From Paragordius varius (lineage: Eukaryota; Nematomorpha), in assembly GCA_964247055.1 (NCBI GenBank), contig OZ176057.1, positions 4,774,001 through 4,838,000 of the forward strand: a stretch of 64,000 nucleotides of DNA, given 5' to 3'. Below are positions 34,955 through 47,152 of the stretch, one piece after another. Every line of letters begins with the position of its first letter. Position 1 is the stretch's first letter. Made by a program: the position numbers and the translations under genes. Under the pieces are notes generated by a model that saw nothing but the letters and a program-made list of their open reading frames with translations, was not told the origin of the DNA and ran no database searches.

Positions 34955-37900
34955 ATGTTATGCAAATCTGAAATATATACTTTGTTTTTATATCATAATT
35001 TTTGGTGTTACATGCAAATGTGAAATACATACTTTGGTTGTAGATCATAACTTTCAGCGTTATTTGAATTGTATTATTTTCAATATTTTTTGTGTACTAT
35101 GTAAATATTATATCCTTTGTTTATTTTATTGATGCAAATTATGTACAACTAAAATTATGATATAAAAACAAAGTATATATTTCAGATTTCAGATTTAAAA
35201 AAAAACAACTGTTGTTACGCGCGCGCGTTCGACCACTACACAAACGAAAAATTCTAAATTCTTATTTATTTTATATTATATCTATTTATCTTCAAAGTTT
35301 ATTCAATCTTTTATCACTTATCCTATACTTTGAATTTTGTTATAACATACCTATTCCCATTTTTGTTTTTGGACGTAAGACTTACCGTTGGCCTTTTCCT
35401 ATAATTTGCCTATTAATATTCTCTTAAATATATAGATTGTATTCTTGGATAAGTATTGTAGCACTATTTATTTTAATTTTTACTATGACACATAATATAA
35501 CCCTTGATTTATATTGTTTTATACATAAATTTTGCTTTAAATTTTTTATTGCGAAATATAATTTCCGTTTTTACCTATAGCCTAGGTTTTTTTATTTTTA
35601 ACATCTATCAATTTGTCATAATTAGTTCGACACTTCAATTTTATTATTTTTATTTTGTTTGTTTAAAGCTGTCAAATGAATATTGATGTGTATAGTAATA
35701 ACCGGTCAGGCCTGGCCAGCCGCGGTTTTGGTGTTGTGGCCAATAATACAAAGAGAATGCAAAGAAATACGGGATGCCTGTATTTTGCTAGTTTAAATGT
35801 TGGTTCATTGAAAAGTAAGTTAAATGATTTGTGAGAATAATGAAAGTTAAACATATTGATATTTTGGCATTACAAGAGACTCGTTACCGCAGAAACGGAG
35901 CAAGGACTTTGGAAGAGAATTATCGACTATATTACTCAGGTGAAAGTGGCGGACGAAATGGAGTGGCAATTATCATTAATCCCAAATTGTCCAATCAGGT
36001 TAAAGAAGTAAGACGCTATAACAGCCGAATCATGAATTTAGATATTTTGGTAGGTAACGAGGTCATAACGGTATTTAGTATATATGCCCCCGCAAATAGG
36101 TTTACCGAAACAAGAAAAGGAGCAATTTTACGAGACTCTAGATGAAAAAATAGTCGCTCTCCCTCAGCTCAGAGTCAAGTTTTTATGTGGGGATTTTAAT
36201 GGTCATCTTGGTTCAAAAAGGGAATCTTTTGAAATATGGCACGGGGAACATTCTTATGAAGAAAGAAACGAGGAAGGAATTAATTTGCTCAGATTTGCAC
36301 AATCTCACAATTTGGCGATATCGAACACGTTTTTCGAAAAAAGAGAGAGTCATCTAGTAACTTTTAAGAGCAGCATAAACAAATCTCAAATAGATTTTAT
36401 ACTTGTTCCAAGAGACTTATTGAAGCTTGTAATAGATTGTAAGGTCGTGCCAAACTTAGAGGTTAGTTCGCAACATAATTTACTTATTTGTAAATTTTTC
36501 GTGAAAGAAAAGTCTAAACAAAGTGGTTCTTATTCAAAGAGATTAAAAAGTATTAAGTGGGAGAAATTATCCGAAAAAAGGCAGGCTTTTATAAAAGAAA
36601 TACGGTTATCCGAGGATGGTGGGTTAAATGGTGATTGGGATAAAGTAAGTCAGTTAATCAAAAAGGCAGGAACTCTAGTTTGTGGATTAAAAGGCGGAAA
36701 ATCTCAAGTATACAGAGAGGCTTGGCTTTACGATGAAAGAATAATATTGATGTCACGAGAAAAAGGTAAGGCTTTTGACAAATGGAGACATACAAGGAAT
36801 GATGATGATAGAGATAAGTATAAAAGTTTAAATAAGGAATTGAAAAAATTAGTCGGCCAGGTTAAGAAAGAAAAAATGAATTTATTTTATGATGAGTTAA
36901 ATAGAAAGCAAGGTTTAAACAAAGTGTATAAAGTTGCGCAGCAAAGGAATAAACGCAGGATGGATTTGCCAGGTTATGCGACTGCAATAAAAGGAAAAGA
37001 TGGAAGCTTGCTGTGCGAAAATGTAGAAATATTAAAAAGATGGAAAGAGTACTTTGTGAGTTTAGATGAAGGGGTAGGCGAGATATTTTTGCCAAATACA
37101 GTTGAAGCTACTGATAGACGAATAGAGGCAATTACACGAAAGGAAGTAGAATCTAATCTGTTAGAAATGCCAAACAACAAAGCTGTAGGATCAGACGGCA
37201 TAAATATATATTGTTGGAAAGTGCTTGGAAATTCTGGATTAAATTTTTTGGAGCGTGTATTTAATAAAGTTGTTTCAACGTATGAAATCCCGGTTGAATG
37301 GAAGGAAAGTTTAACTGTGCCTTTATTTAAAGGAAAAGGTGATATAAATGAATGTAGTAACTATAGAAGGATAAAACTTATGTCGCACACTATGAAATTG
37401 TTTGAAAAAATAATTGAAAAGCGAATCAGGAAAATGATATCTATAGAACAGTAGATCCTATACATGCGGTTAGGAGGTTGATTGAAAAACACATTGAAAA
37501 AAAGAAAGAATTACACGGGGTTTGGATTGATATAGAGAAGGCGTTTGACAGGATTCCTAGAGAAACTATTTGGTGGAGTCTCCGTCGTAAAAAGGTACCA
37601 GAAATATATTAAGTTGTTACAAATAATGTACGAATCACACACCTCCAGGATTAAAACTCCACAAGGTTTATCAGAGCCCTTTTCAATAAAGCATGGAGTC
37701 TACCAAGGCTCATCACTCAGCCCCTTATTGTTTATAATTTGTATGGACGAGGTAGCCAAGGTTGTTAATGTGAGTTCAGGATGGTACTTAATGTATGCAG
37801 ATGACATAATCATCTTGTCTGATTCATTAATTGAGTTAAAGCGAACGGTAAACAGATGGGTTGTTATGCTGGATCAATATGGTCTGAAAGTAAACAAAGC

Positions 37901-38607
37901 AAAAACCGAACTTATTACTTTTGGGGGTCCACAACATGAAAAGGTAGTTGATGATAGTTGGGTTCTGAAGGGTAAAGAAAGTTGTAAATATCTGGGAGCT
38001 ATGTTAAGTGCAGATGGTTCGTTAACTGACGATATTAATTTAAGAATAAAGAGCAGCTGGGTAAATTGGAAGAAAATTTCGAGCGTATTATGCGATCGAA
38101 ATATTGATGTTAGAGTGAAAGGTAAGATTTACAGTTCAGTTGTCCATCCCTCAATAATGTATAATTCACAGACATCGGGTGTTAAAAAATCCGAAGACAG
38201 ACAATTTAATGTGACTGAAATGAAAATGCTCAGAATGATGTGTGGGGTAACTAGAAAGGACAGAATCGAGAATAGATTTATTCGTGGGAGCACAGATATT
38301 AAATCAATAGTGGAAAGAATGTCAAAAAATAGGCTACGTTGGTTCGGGCACATTGAAAGGAGAGATTCTAATTATATTGCAAAAATAATAGATGGTTATA
38401 AAGTTGAGGGAAAACGAGGACGTGGGCGACCTAAAACAAAATGGATAGATACAGTAAAAAGAGAGCTAGCAGAATACGAGCTTAATGCAGAGGACGCCAT
38501 AGATAGAGTTTTATGGCGAGACAGGTTGTATAACATGACCGCTCTCAAGAGTGAAAACATGTAATGTAATAATAATAATAATAATATATTTCAGATTTGC
38601 ATAACAA
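34955..38607 (+). mobile_element. Probable gypsy 3' LTR split by the LINE
   Basis: The sequence starts TGTTATGCAAATCTGAAATA at 34955. It runs to about 35190 and resumes after the LINE to finish TTGCATAACA at 38607. Ends of TG...CA with matching inner arms (ATACTTTGTTTTTATATCAT and its inverse) fit an LTR of about 250 bp. It follows directly on the purine-rich tract. Confidence 0.6.
35190..38585 (+). mobile_element. RTE-type LINE, nearly full length, inactive
   Basis: The coding region starts at ATG 35676. It has an AP-endonuclease (SLNVGSL, LQETR, SIYAPA, GDFNGHLG, SQIDFILV, QHNLL; 35676 to about 36490) and a reverse transcriptase (about 37020-38150, with AFDRIP and YADDI). The C-terminal tail has RWFGHIERRD and GKRGRGRPKTKW, seen in RTE-like elements called craniofacial development protein 2-like. 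Frames shift near 35830, 36100, 37450 and 37590, so the protein is interrupted at about four places. The 3' end is a short (TAA)n tail, typical of RTE. ATATTTCAGATTT at both flanks looks like the target duplication. The first 480 bp form a 5' leader with a GCGCGCGC run. Confidence 0.85.
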
Positions 38608-38639
38608 TTAGTTATCAATGTAAAACTAAAAAAATAATT

Positions 38640-39430
38640 TTCCTAAAAATTAAAAAACGGCAAATCATAGTAATATTTACCTGTATATATCAATGTATAA
38701 AAAATATATAGTAATTAATAAATTAGCAAGGTTGAACATAAAATTTTACTAATTTATAAAAACCGCAATTTTCCCCTGTTTTTTAAATGTCTAAACTATT
38801 TAGTAATTATTAACAATGCAAAATACAAAAAATGTTAAAAATTTGTTAAAAACCGCCATTTTTACCTGTTATTAAAATGTCCAAAATACGTAGTAATTAA
38901 TTACAATTAACAATGTTAAATAAAAAAAACAAAAAAAATTCAATTTTTACTAAATTTGATAAAAACCGCACTTTTTACCTGTATTTATTATAATGTCCAA
39001 AATATGTAGTAATTAATTACAACTAACAATGCAAAACCTAAAAAACAAAAAAAAACTCACTTTTTACTAAATTTGTTAAAAACCGCATTTACTTGTATTT
39101 ATCATAATGTCCAAAATATGTAGTAATTAATTACAATTAACAATGCAAAACCTAAAAAACAAAAAAATTAAATTTACTAAATTTGTAAAAACCGCAATTT
39201 TTACCTGTATTTATTAAAATGTCCAAAATATGTAGTAATTGATTACAATTAACAATGTTACATAAAAAAACAAAAAAATTAAATTTGACTAAATTTAAAA
39301 ACCGAATATTTACCTGATTAAAATGTCTGAAATACTTAAAAATTATTAATAATTAACAATGCAAAACATAAAAGACAAAAATCTAGATTATACTTAAATT
39401 ATCACAAATATATAATTACCTGTTTTTTTA
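38640..39430 (-). repeat. Tandem units in the right arm of the foldback composite
   Basis: About seven inverted units (AAAACCGCAATTTTTACCTG, AATGTCCAAAATATGTAGTA, ATTAATTACAATTAACAATG) mirror the left arm. Unit number and length differ slightly between the arms. Confidence 0.8.
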
Positions 39431-39857
39431 ATTAGTTATAACAACTATATAAAATTATAATACCAAGATTGATTAAAGGTATTTAGCATGTTAAAAAATA
39501 TTTATTATTAAATTTAGGAATAATTAACATAAAATATCCAAAAATACTTATTTTACTATTTAATTTATCAACGAAAAAAAACTCACAAAATTCCGCATCT
39601 AAATACGTAACAACAATATTACAAATGTTAACATAAATTGCTATAATATTCTCATTTAACATTACAACATATCCATCAAATTAAAGCCTATGTTAATTCT
39701 CACGTCAATGTTCTTTCATATGTGTACTACGAAATAATTTCGTGGGTCAGTATTTTACACATTAAATAAACCATTTATGTTATTTGACTGGCAATAAAAT
39801 TACTGAACATACATTAAAATGCATACTGTAATCTAGAATCTTATTAATAAATTTAAA

Positions 39858-41968
39858 TAACAGAATGCGCACAAAAAAATAAACGAAGATGGGTTTAATC
39901 TAGAATAATAAGAAATCCCTTTTGGAAAAGACCCCATAATAGTAGGGGCAAAAATGCACCCCAAAATGAAAATAGTCCATTTTTTAATTTTTGACTAAAA
40001 ATAGATTTTTGTCCATATTTTTTAAACTTTTTGAGCAAACACGATAAAACTTTTATATTATATATAAAACCTAATAAATTCTTAAGGAAAATACATAAAA
40101 TTATTTTAAAGTAACATTAATTTTTTAATTTCAGAAAAATAGAAATTCCGTAAATTTTATGACATTGTGGAAATATATTATAAAAATTATTTGTAAAGAT
40201 TCCATATTGTTATTATTATTTAAGTTTTTATGACTTATACATAACATACCAAAGAGTTGGTATATATAATAAAGGCTTTGTATCTTTTTAGTCCCCAAAA
40301 ATTTTTATTTTTGAATTTTTTTCGTTATTTTTGTTTCATTTTCCTCACATGCTTCGCACTGTTTCATAAATACATAAATCCGCTCTTTTTAAATGCGAAT
40401 AAAAAAACCAATAAAACTTCAAGATTATGAAATTCCCAATACATTACTTTGGATAAATGTAAATATATTATTTAATATATAGATAATAAATTAAATTAAA
40501 GACCTTTGATATACAGAAGGCAGCATCGGAAATATAAGGAGCTTTTTTACTGCCATGCAATTTAAAATTTTAAGTAAAATCTAATTGTAAAGAATAAGAT
40601 TAATGGCAGATTGAGTTTTACGTATATTTTCTTCATATAATTTCATTTAAATCCAATTTTCCTTGCACCAAAGTTATTCAGACATTTTTAAATTATCTAC
40701 TTCCAGAAACACTATTGCTCAAATTATAAATCAAAAAAATATTACAATTATTATATTAAACTGATAATAAATGGATTTCTTTTTATTCAATAGAATTTTT
40801 AGCTTTCTTTTACAATAAGAATATATAATTTGTTTCTACAAAATTTTATTTTAACTATGTTCTGGTCTTACCAATATAGTGTCAAATACAAACTAGCTTC
40901 AAACACTCTCAGCTATTCGATAATGAATTTGATTATGAAACAATAAATATAAACATTAATGTTGCTCTCGATCGCACATCTTGGAGAAAAAAATACGACA
41001 AGCTTTAACTCTGAAGATAGTCTAACCCAAAAAAACACTTCAAATACCTATAAGAATTTTAATTTATTTATACACAATGAATATTATTAGTTAGACATAA
41101 AATGATTCATTTCAATTATTCACCAATTGGAACTATTATAGTTTTTTTCTATATGCTGAGCGTTTGATGGAACCGTTCTCCAGGTCTGTACCCCTCCTAC
41201 GGAATTAGTATAATTACCTTGCAATGAACTAATTTCTCAGCAAAATGCATATTTTAATAGGTAATTATTTGTTCAGTTATTTTAATCAAATTTGTAATTC
41301 TATGATACCTTCCACATATATAGCAGAAAAGGTCTTTATTCAATTTGCAATTGAATTTATTAACTATGTTATTAAATAATATATATTTATACCTTTATCC
41401 AAAGTAATGGGAATTTCATGATCTTGAAGTTTTATTGGTTTTTATTGCATTTGAAAATAGTGGATTTATATATTTATGAAACAATGTAAGCATGTGAGGA
41501 AAATGAAACAAAAATAACAAAAAAAATTCAAACTTACAAATTTTTTGAGGGACTTAAAAAGATACAAAGCCTTTATTATATATGCCAACTCTTTGGTATG
41601 TTATAAGTCATAAACTTAAATATAATAACAATATGGAGTCTTTACAATAATTTTTTTATAATATAATTCGACAATGTCATAATATTTACGAATTTCTATT
41701 TTTGTGTAAAAAATTTGTTGATACTCTAAAATAATTTTATGTATCTTAAAAATTTATTTGGTTTTTAATATAAAAAGTTTTATTTGTTTGCTCAATAAGT
41801 TTAAAAAATATGGACAAAAATCTATTTTTAGTCAAAAATGAAAAAATGTATTTTGGGGCGCATTTTTGACACTAAATTTTTGGGTACTCCTGGTCCAAGG
41901 GATTCATAATTCTAGATAAAACTCATGTTACTTTATTTTTTTACCCCACTTTTTTGCGCACAGTGTAA
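39858..41968. mobile_element. 2.1 kb foldback element, arms about 600 bp
   Basis: The right end is TTTTTTGCGCACAGTGTA and the left end a drifted match, AGAATGCGCACAAAAAAATA. Arm pairing continues through GACTAAAAATAGATTTTTGT, ACATACCAAAGAGTTGG and AACTTCAAGAT for about 600 bp. The 900-bp middle has no coding frame. It lies in the second duplicated block and is missing from the same position in the first (about 22445). Confidence 0.8.
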
Positions 41969-43163
41969 TACATAAATTTCTATATCAGCAGTAGAAAATA
42001 TTATATGAGGTTAAATAAAAAAATAGTATTTTATTGTGAATACTGTAAAATCCATTACTTTTACAATATTAAATTTAATATTGTGAGATAATTGTATTAA
42101 TGTTCCAGATCAATGACAGCATAAAAACATAATCTGTATTTAAAGATGCATGTCATTTCTTAATTTCGATTATTTCCCGAGTAGTGTCTTTATGAGGGTT
42201 TTTATATATTTTTAATGACTTATTTTTGTGTTTTGCTCTGGTAGCCTTTGAAGGTGTTTTATTATCGCTATTATACAGGTTAGTATATTCATTTATTATA
42301 CTCATACATCTACCGTTTCCGTTTGCCCCTATACACAATTGGTTACAGAAAACAGGTAGCCTGATATATTCTTGGCAATCTCTCATGCTATATCAGATCT
42401 TTGTATCTAATGCGATTAATTATATTGGACATTGATCAAATATCGAGAAGGTATATAGATAGAGGTCTTCGTGAAAAAATTGAAATACAAGCTTTTTATA
42501 TAAAGTTTGCGTATTTAAATAGATTTGGGATTATGCAATGTTATTATTTTTGGTAGAAAACAATCCTACCGCTATAAAAAATAATTTAGGTCTAATCTCG
42601 GCATTTTTGCTTTTTTAAGATGTTTTAGAGACAGGTGATTGGGATTTCCGTGTACCCATGTTTAAACTTTAAATTTTATGAAAATATTGTTTTCCCTTTA
42701 TAATAATTAATAATATATTCTATTGATATTTTTTGTAAAGCTTTTAGCTTTTACCAAAAAAAATATTAACACAGAAGCGCCCTATCTTTGCGATTTTACG
42801 ATATCGAATAATCACCCTAAAAAGCAAATAATTTTTTTATATTATACGTAAGCTTTGAAACCAAATGCACCATGAGAATACTATTCATTTATCTATAAGA
42901 ATATATATATTTCATCGGAATATAATTTATATCTTCTAATTGTGTCAGTGTACAATTTAATTTAAAGTTTGTTAAAAATATTTATAATTTATTTACCTAA
43001 TAAATAAAATCGAGCATTTTGGTATTAATTTCAATATCATCTTAAATTGTATTTATAATTGTCTCATTAATGATAATAATTAGATAAAATTTGTTAAAAA
43101 TTATTTAAAATATGGACGATCAAAATTATACAGAAATGTAAAAAGATTTTTTTAACTTAGATT

Positions 43164-43164
<1 letters not shown>

Positions 43165-43195
<31 letters not shown>

Positions 43196-43205
43196 ATATA
43201 TATAA
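43165..43205. repeat. (TA)n microsatellite
   Basis: Alternating TA for about 40 bp, broken once. Similar runs occur at 1829-1856, 6139-6165, 6713-6742, 7151-7205, 8060-8096, 18531-18551, 24611-24642 and 62447-62491. Several abut TA-targeting palindromic elements. Confidence 0.7.
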
Positions 43206-43464
43206 ATATGCGAATGATTATGGCTCTGAAAATATAGGCATCTTAATACCAAAACAACATTTATATAAAATCAACAAATATATATATATATATCTGCATA
43301 GAAAAATTAATCTTTTACTTTTTACCGACTTTTTAATTAAATTTTTGCTGTATAATCAAGGCGTATTATTAGCTTTACAATTAATTATAGTTGAGAATCA
43401 TAATTTATTCCATGTTAAGTAACTAGATTTATATTAGTGGTGTTTAAGCCTATAATAATTATTA

Positions 43465-44020
43465 TTTATATATTTATAAAAATGGAAAATGCTGGATTTG
43501 TGATCTGGTACAGGAAAACTGGTAGACCCATTCAAACCCAAACTTCGAAAAAATATAATCATTAATGAATGCCCCGACAATAGCTTCGCCTTTTTTTGAA
43601 ATTGGCCCCCAGTTCGGGCCTACTCCGTGTGAAAAATGGGTTAAGTCAATTTTTTGGAGAACGTGTTGGACCATTCAATTTCAAATATGATTTTTGTTTA
43701 CTTGATCGCGCTGAACATAGTCGACTCACTTTTTTGATTTAGGCCCTCTTTTTACCCGCTCCCCCCGTAAAATGCCATTTTTTTCAAAAAACAAAGTCCA
43801 CAAAAATAATTTTTTAATTCTATTTTTCGCCCTAGGTATGAGACCGTAAAAATTCAATATGGATTCCACGTATTCCCTGTTAAAAGGCAAAAATTTTAGT
43901 CAGGTGTTTCTCTGATGATAGCTGCCTGGTAAGGAGCTACCCGCTAAAAACTGATTCCTCATGTAACTTTGTGATCTGGTACCGGAAAACCGGTAGACCC
44001 ATTCAAATCCAAACTTCGAA
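43465..44020 (+). mobile_element. Second copy of the 55-bp direct-repeat element
   Basis: It matches the 28342-28903 element in inverse orientation. Terminal repeats GTGATCTGGTACAGGAAAAC (about 43498) and GTGATCTGGTACCGGAAAAC (about 43968) are in the same direction. It is inserted in the second block only. A GC-rich segment with two hairpins follows. Confidence 0.6.
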
Positions 44021-44080
44021 CCCCCCCCCAGAAGTCCGAAGGACTTCCTCGGGCTGCGTAGCAGCACAGACTTACGCTAG
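44021..44080 (+). other. GC-rich double hairpin ending CTAG, possible Helitron 3' end
   Basis: After a run of 9 C come GAAGTCC-GAA-GGACTTC and GCTGC-GTA-GCAGC, two perfect stems with 3-nt loops, and 11 nt later CTTACGCTAG followed by T. A short hairpin just before CTRR is the Helitron 3' signature. The segment is far more GC-rich than its surroundings. No matching 5' TC end was identified. Confidence 0.4.
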
Positions 44081-44211
44081 TATATCTTATAAAAGAGCGA
44101 TGCCACCAAAATATAGCACATTAATATACACCGCAAAACATCATATTCTAAAAATTTGAAGGATTTCGATTGTTTATATCCAATCTGACTTAAAAATATA
44201 AAATTATAGTA

Positions 44212-44510
44212 AAATTTGATATTATACATACAAAACATAAAAATGTAAAGGTGTTTTTTTGCAAAAGAGAGCCATACTTTTTCAAATGTTAATTTAACCT
44301 ATAAAGTTTTTTTATACATAATTTATTGTGTTACCAATTTATATCTCTTTTATACTTTGCCATTTAAAACAATAAGTTTTATTTAATAAATCAATATTTG
44401 AAACGATTGAAATGATTTTTATTAGATAAATTAACGTTTAAAAAGTATGGTTGTCGTTTGAAAAAATTTGTCCTAATATTTTGCCGTTTTGTCCGTATAA
44501 TCTCGTAAAA
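44212..44510. mobile_element. Family A element upstream of antistasin gene 2
   Basis: This is the duplicate of the 23956-24207 copy and has kept more of its length (TTTTGCCGTTTTGTCCGTAT on the right). Confidence 0.65.
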
Positions 44511-45507
44511 ACATAAGTAATGATGCCACCAAAAAAAAATAAATAAAATACCTGTTTGACACGTGGCAATAACCATTAATTAAAATGATCATTTAATAAA
44601 TTAGTTAATTATTACCAATTCAATCTACAATTTGCATGATAACTAAATAATTTAATTCCCCTATATAAATTATTATCAATAAATAATCTAAATCTCATCG
44701 TCTTTAACCCAGTCAGAGCGATGCCTTAGTTTAATAGTAATCGGTCTAAATATATGAATTTGCCATTTTATAAGATAATGTACACTTAAAGGAAATGAAA
44801 TTATTTAATAAAGAATGCATTACCAAACAAAACATAAAATTTGATTTGGAAACTGGAATACATGCAACTATATCTTAGTACCAGAGTTCCAAGTCTGTCT
44901 CTCCTTCTTCAACCAATTATCTTGAAAAAAAGGAACATTTTTTAAATGGTTTTGTGGTGCCAAAAAATCCTTTTGTAAAATAATATAAGCGTACAAACTT
45001 AAAATAAGATGTTATCCGATAAAAACTATGATTCTGATAAGATAGGTAAAGTATTTAATACTTTTTATCCAAAATCAAAAAAAATTAAAATCAATTTTAA
45101 AATCAATTTTAAAAATAAAATTTTCAAGAACCGTTCTGTAACTGCTGATCCAAAAAAATGGTTTCTGGACCGCTTTAAGTGTAATTACATCGTTCGACCT
45201 TAGTTAACATCATTTTAAAACATGGGCAATATTAGTATTAATATTTATTTTAAAATTCAGTGTAGGTCGCAGTTTATATCAATGAAATATTGTTTAAAAC
45301 ATATGAACATGATAAATCCTCATTTTGATAATTTGATATGTGTAATGTATTCAATAAATAATGATTTATGAAAGGCTAGAAATTTAAACTATTTATCTAT
45401 TTAAGTGTTGTTTTATCTTTCAAGGATGTTAATTATGGGATTATATGTTTTTTTTTGGCATATTTTTGATAAATATATCCACATGCCAACATCGAATGGC
45501 ATAATAA

Positions 45508-45515
45508 TATATAAA
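45508..45515 (+). promoter_or_regulatory. TATA-like box of antistasin gene 2
   Basis: TATATAAA lies 73 nt before the ATG, in the same setting as in gene 1. The surrounding sequence is less conserved than the box itself. Confidence 0.5.
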
Positions 45516-45587
45516 TGCGTTTTAAACTCTATGATTTAGTTATCGTATATTTTATCGCAACAAACAAACTTACTACAACTCCTTGAA

Positions 45588-46697
45588 ATGGTTAAAATAA
45601 TGAAATTTTTATTTTTGGTGTGCCTTAGTGTTTGTCTTTTCAACGGTCTTTGCGGCGAAGTTGAACATCCCAAAGAGTCTGAAGGGCCTCAAATACATCA
45701 TGTCGGTAAATAATTCGATTTTATTTTTTTTGAATAAAGCACAAAAAATCCTTGGCTATATAAAATTTTAGGATTGCTAATATTTTTATTGTCAACTGAA
45801 TTATCACTAAATATAGTATTCCCTTGTTAATACGGGTATATAAGAAGTTTCCCAAAATAAATGTTTTAAGCTTTTGCTTTCTATGATATAACCATTCAAA
45901 AAATAAATTCCATAACTTTCAAACCATAAATTAGAATTTTAATGCACAAATAACTAATATATATGCGAAAAAACATTTACTCATAAAAAATAATATTGTT
46001 ACCAATTTTCATCCTACTTATTATTGCGCATTCCAAAACGTCATATTTAACTGTAAATAAAATATATTCACAACTCGTAAAAACTAAAAACAAGCACCAT
46101 TTTTGTTAAAAAGACAACCATACTTTATAAAATCTGATTTTTTTAATTTAATTTCAATTATATAAAATTATAAAAAATTGTTTTAACACTCTTAACTTTA
46201 TTTAACTTAAAAGCACCGAGTTATATTAAATAATTATAAAATAGTATGGGTGTCTTTCAAAAAAGTTTGTTAATAGTAAATTTACACTACCTTAAATAAT
46301 ATTGATTATTGTTATTTTATATTTTTACTGTTTGCCAAATTTACAGTTAAACGCGGTAACTTTAAGCTTTTTGAAAAATCATTAATTCATCTGGCGAATT
46401 ATATATATTCTAAAAATACTAATGTCTAATAGTTTTGCTATAAAAAATTTAAATATATTGTGTAATTTTTGTACAAATATTTAAAAACTTAAAGAAAATT
46501 TTAATCCCAATGATAACAAAAATAAGTAGAATTTTTAAGTTAACACAGGTGTTAAATGTTTTATTCTCAAAAATTATAATAAATATCTATATAATTTTTA
46601 ATTTTATTTAGATTGTCCTGGTGTGCCATGTGCTTTGAATTGCCAACGTGGGTTCAAACGGGATCATAGAGGTTGTCAAGTCTGCGATTGCTTATAA
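45588..46697 (+). CDS. Secreted antistasin-domain peptide, copy 2
   Basis: Exons 45588-45705 and 46612-46697 use the same splice positions and phase as gene 1 and also give 67 residues. The signal peptide and linker differ by one residue (I5M). The domain differs by five of 28 (S47A, P51Q, G52R, Y58H, K59R), and all six domain cysteines are kept (DCPGVPCALNC...CQVCDCL). Both copies are open, correctly spliced and preceded by a TATA-like box, so both are probably expressed. Between the domain exons I count five silent and six replacement base changes. Confidence 0.87.
46043..46290. mobile_element. Decayed family A element in the antistasin 2 intron
   Basis: It corresponds to 25553-25763. Arms AACTCGTAAAAAC and AAAGACAACCATACTTTA remain. 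Confidence 0.5.
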
Positions 46698-47152
46698 AAA
46701 AATATTTATAAATGTCACACCGCAAATATATGCTTTATCCATCTTCAAAAATTTTTGGGTTTTTTTTATTAACCTAAATAAATTTTATTACGCATTCGCA
46801 TAAATTTATTAACTTATTTACTGAAGCTGAAGAAAATTTCTATATATTAACAGAGGTTTTTCAAAATACCCTATTAATTAATATATATAATTTTTGGTTG
46901 AAAAATTATCAGATAAGTGCATTGCATCTAGTTTGGGGGCTCCGAAAAAAAAAGTTATGATTTTTTTGATAATAAAGTTAAAATTCAATGCCTTTTGGGA
47001 TAGTCGATTCCAACCTGAATTTAATTAAAAATAGAATTTAATTAGTACTCCAGAATTTTTTTAGGCTTTTTTTGTAACAAAAAAAACTGCGAAATAGAAA
47101 ATTAATTAAATTTGAAATGTTTTTGATCATATTAGGATCGCAAAATATTTGA

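Larger units (their letters stand above)
30608..38607 (+). mobile_element. Broken Ty3/gypsy LTR retrotransposon
   Basis: This is a fossil LTR element of the Ty3/gypsy group. In order I can see a gag region with two zinc knuckles (31089-31840), protease (about 31880-32110), reverse transcriptase with a YLDD centre (about 32126-32883), RNase H (about 32996-33510), integrase with zinc-binding and DDE core (about 33788-34531) and an Asn-rich tail to about 34953. A purine-rich tract precedes the 3' LTR. I found no 5' LTR. The coding region is broken, with roughly half a dozen or more breaks, so the copy is old. It lies inside the foldback composite and is interrupted by a LINE. Confidence 0.85.
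29298..39830. mobile_element. 10.5 kb foldback composite with 1.2-1.3 kb inverted arms
   Basis: The left arm (29298-30607) and right arm (38610-39830) are inverted copies. The right terminus reads TACAGTATGCATTTTAATG, the same as family C ends; the left terminus is a drifted form. Each arm holds unique outer sequence, then 6-8 units of about 110 bp, then TTTTACATTGATAACTAAT at the loop edge. Arms with internal tandem units are typical of foldback-type DNA elements. The 8 kb between the arms is a broken Ty3/gypsy element with a LINE inside it. I found no foldback transposase. Confidence 0.8.

Noticed and set aside
40480-41390. A gene in the middle of the 2.1 kb foldback element
   Set aside because: There is no open frame of useful length on either strand and no transposase motif.
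44700-44760. A tRNA-like segment around CAGAGCGATGCC
   Set aside because: No cloverleaf could be drawn, and the block 1 copy lacks the relevant bases.
45009-45203. Lys-rich 64-codon open frame upstream of antistasin gene 2
   Set aside because: The equivalent in block 1 (about 24660) is closed by an early stop and the sequence is simple AAAT-rich DNA.
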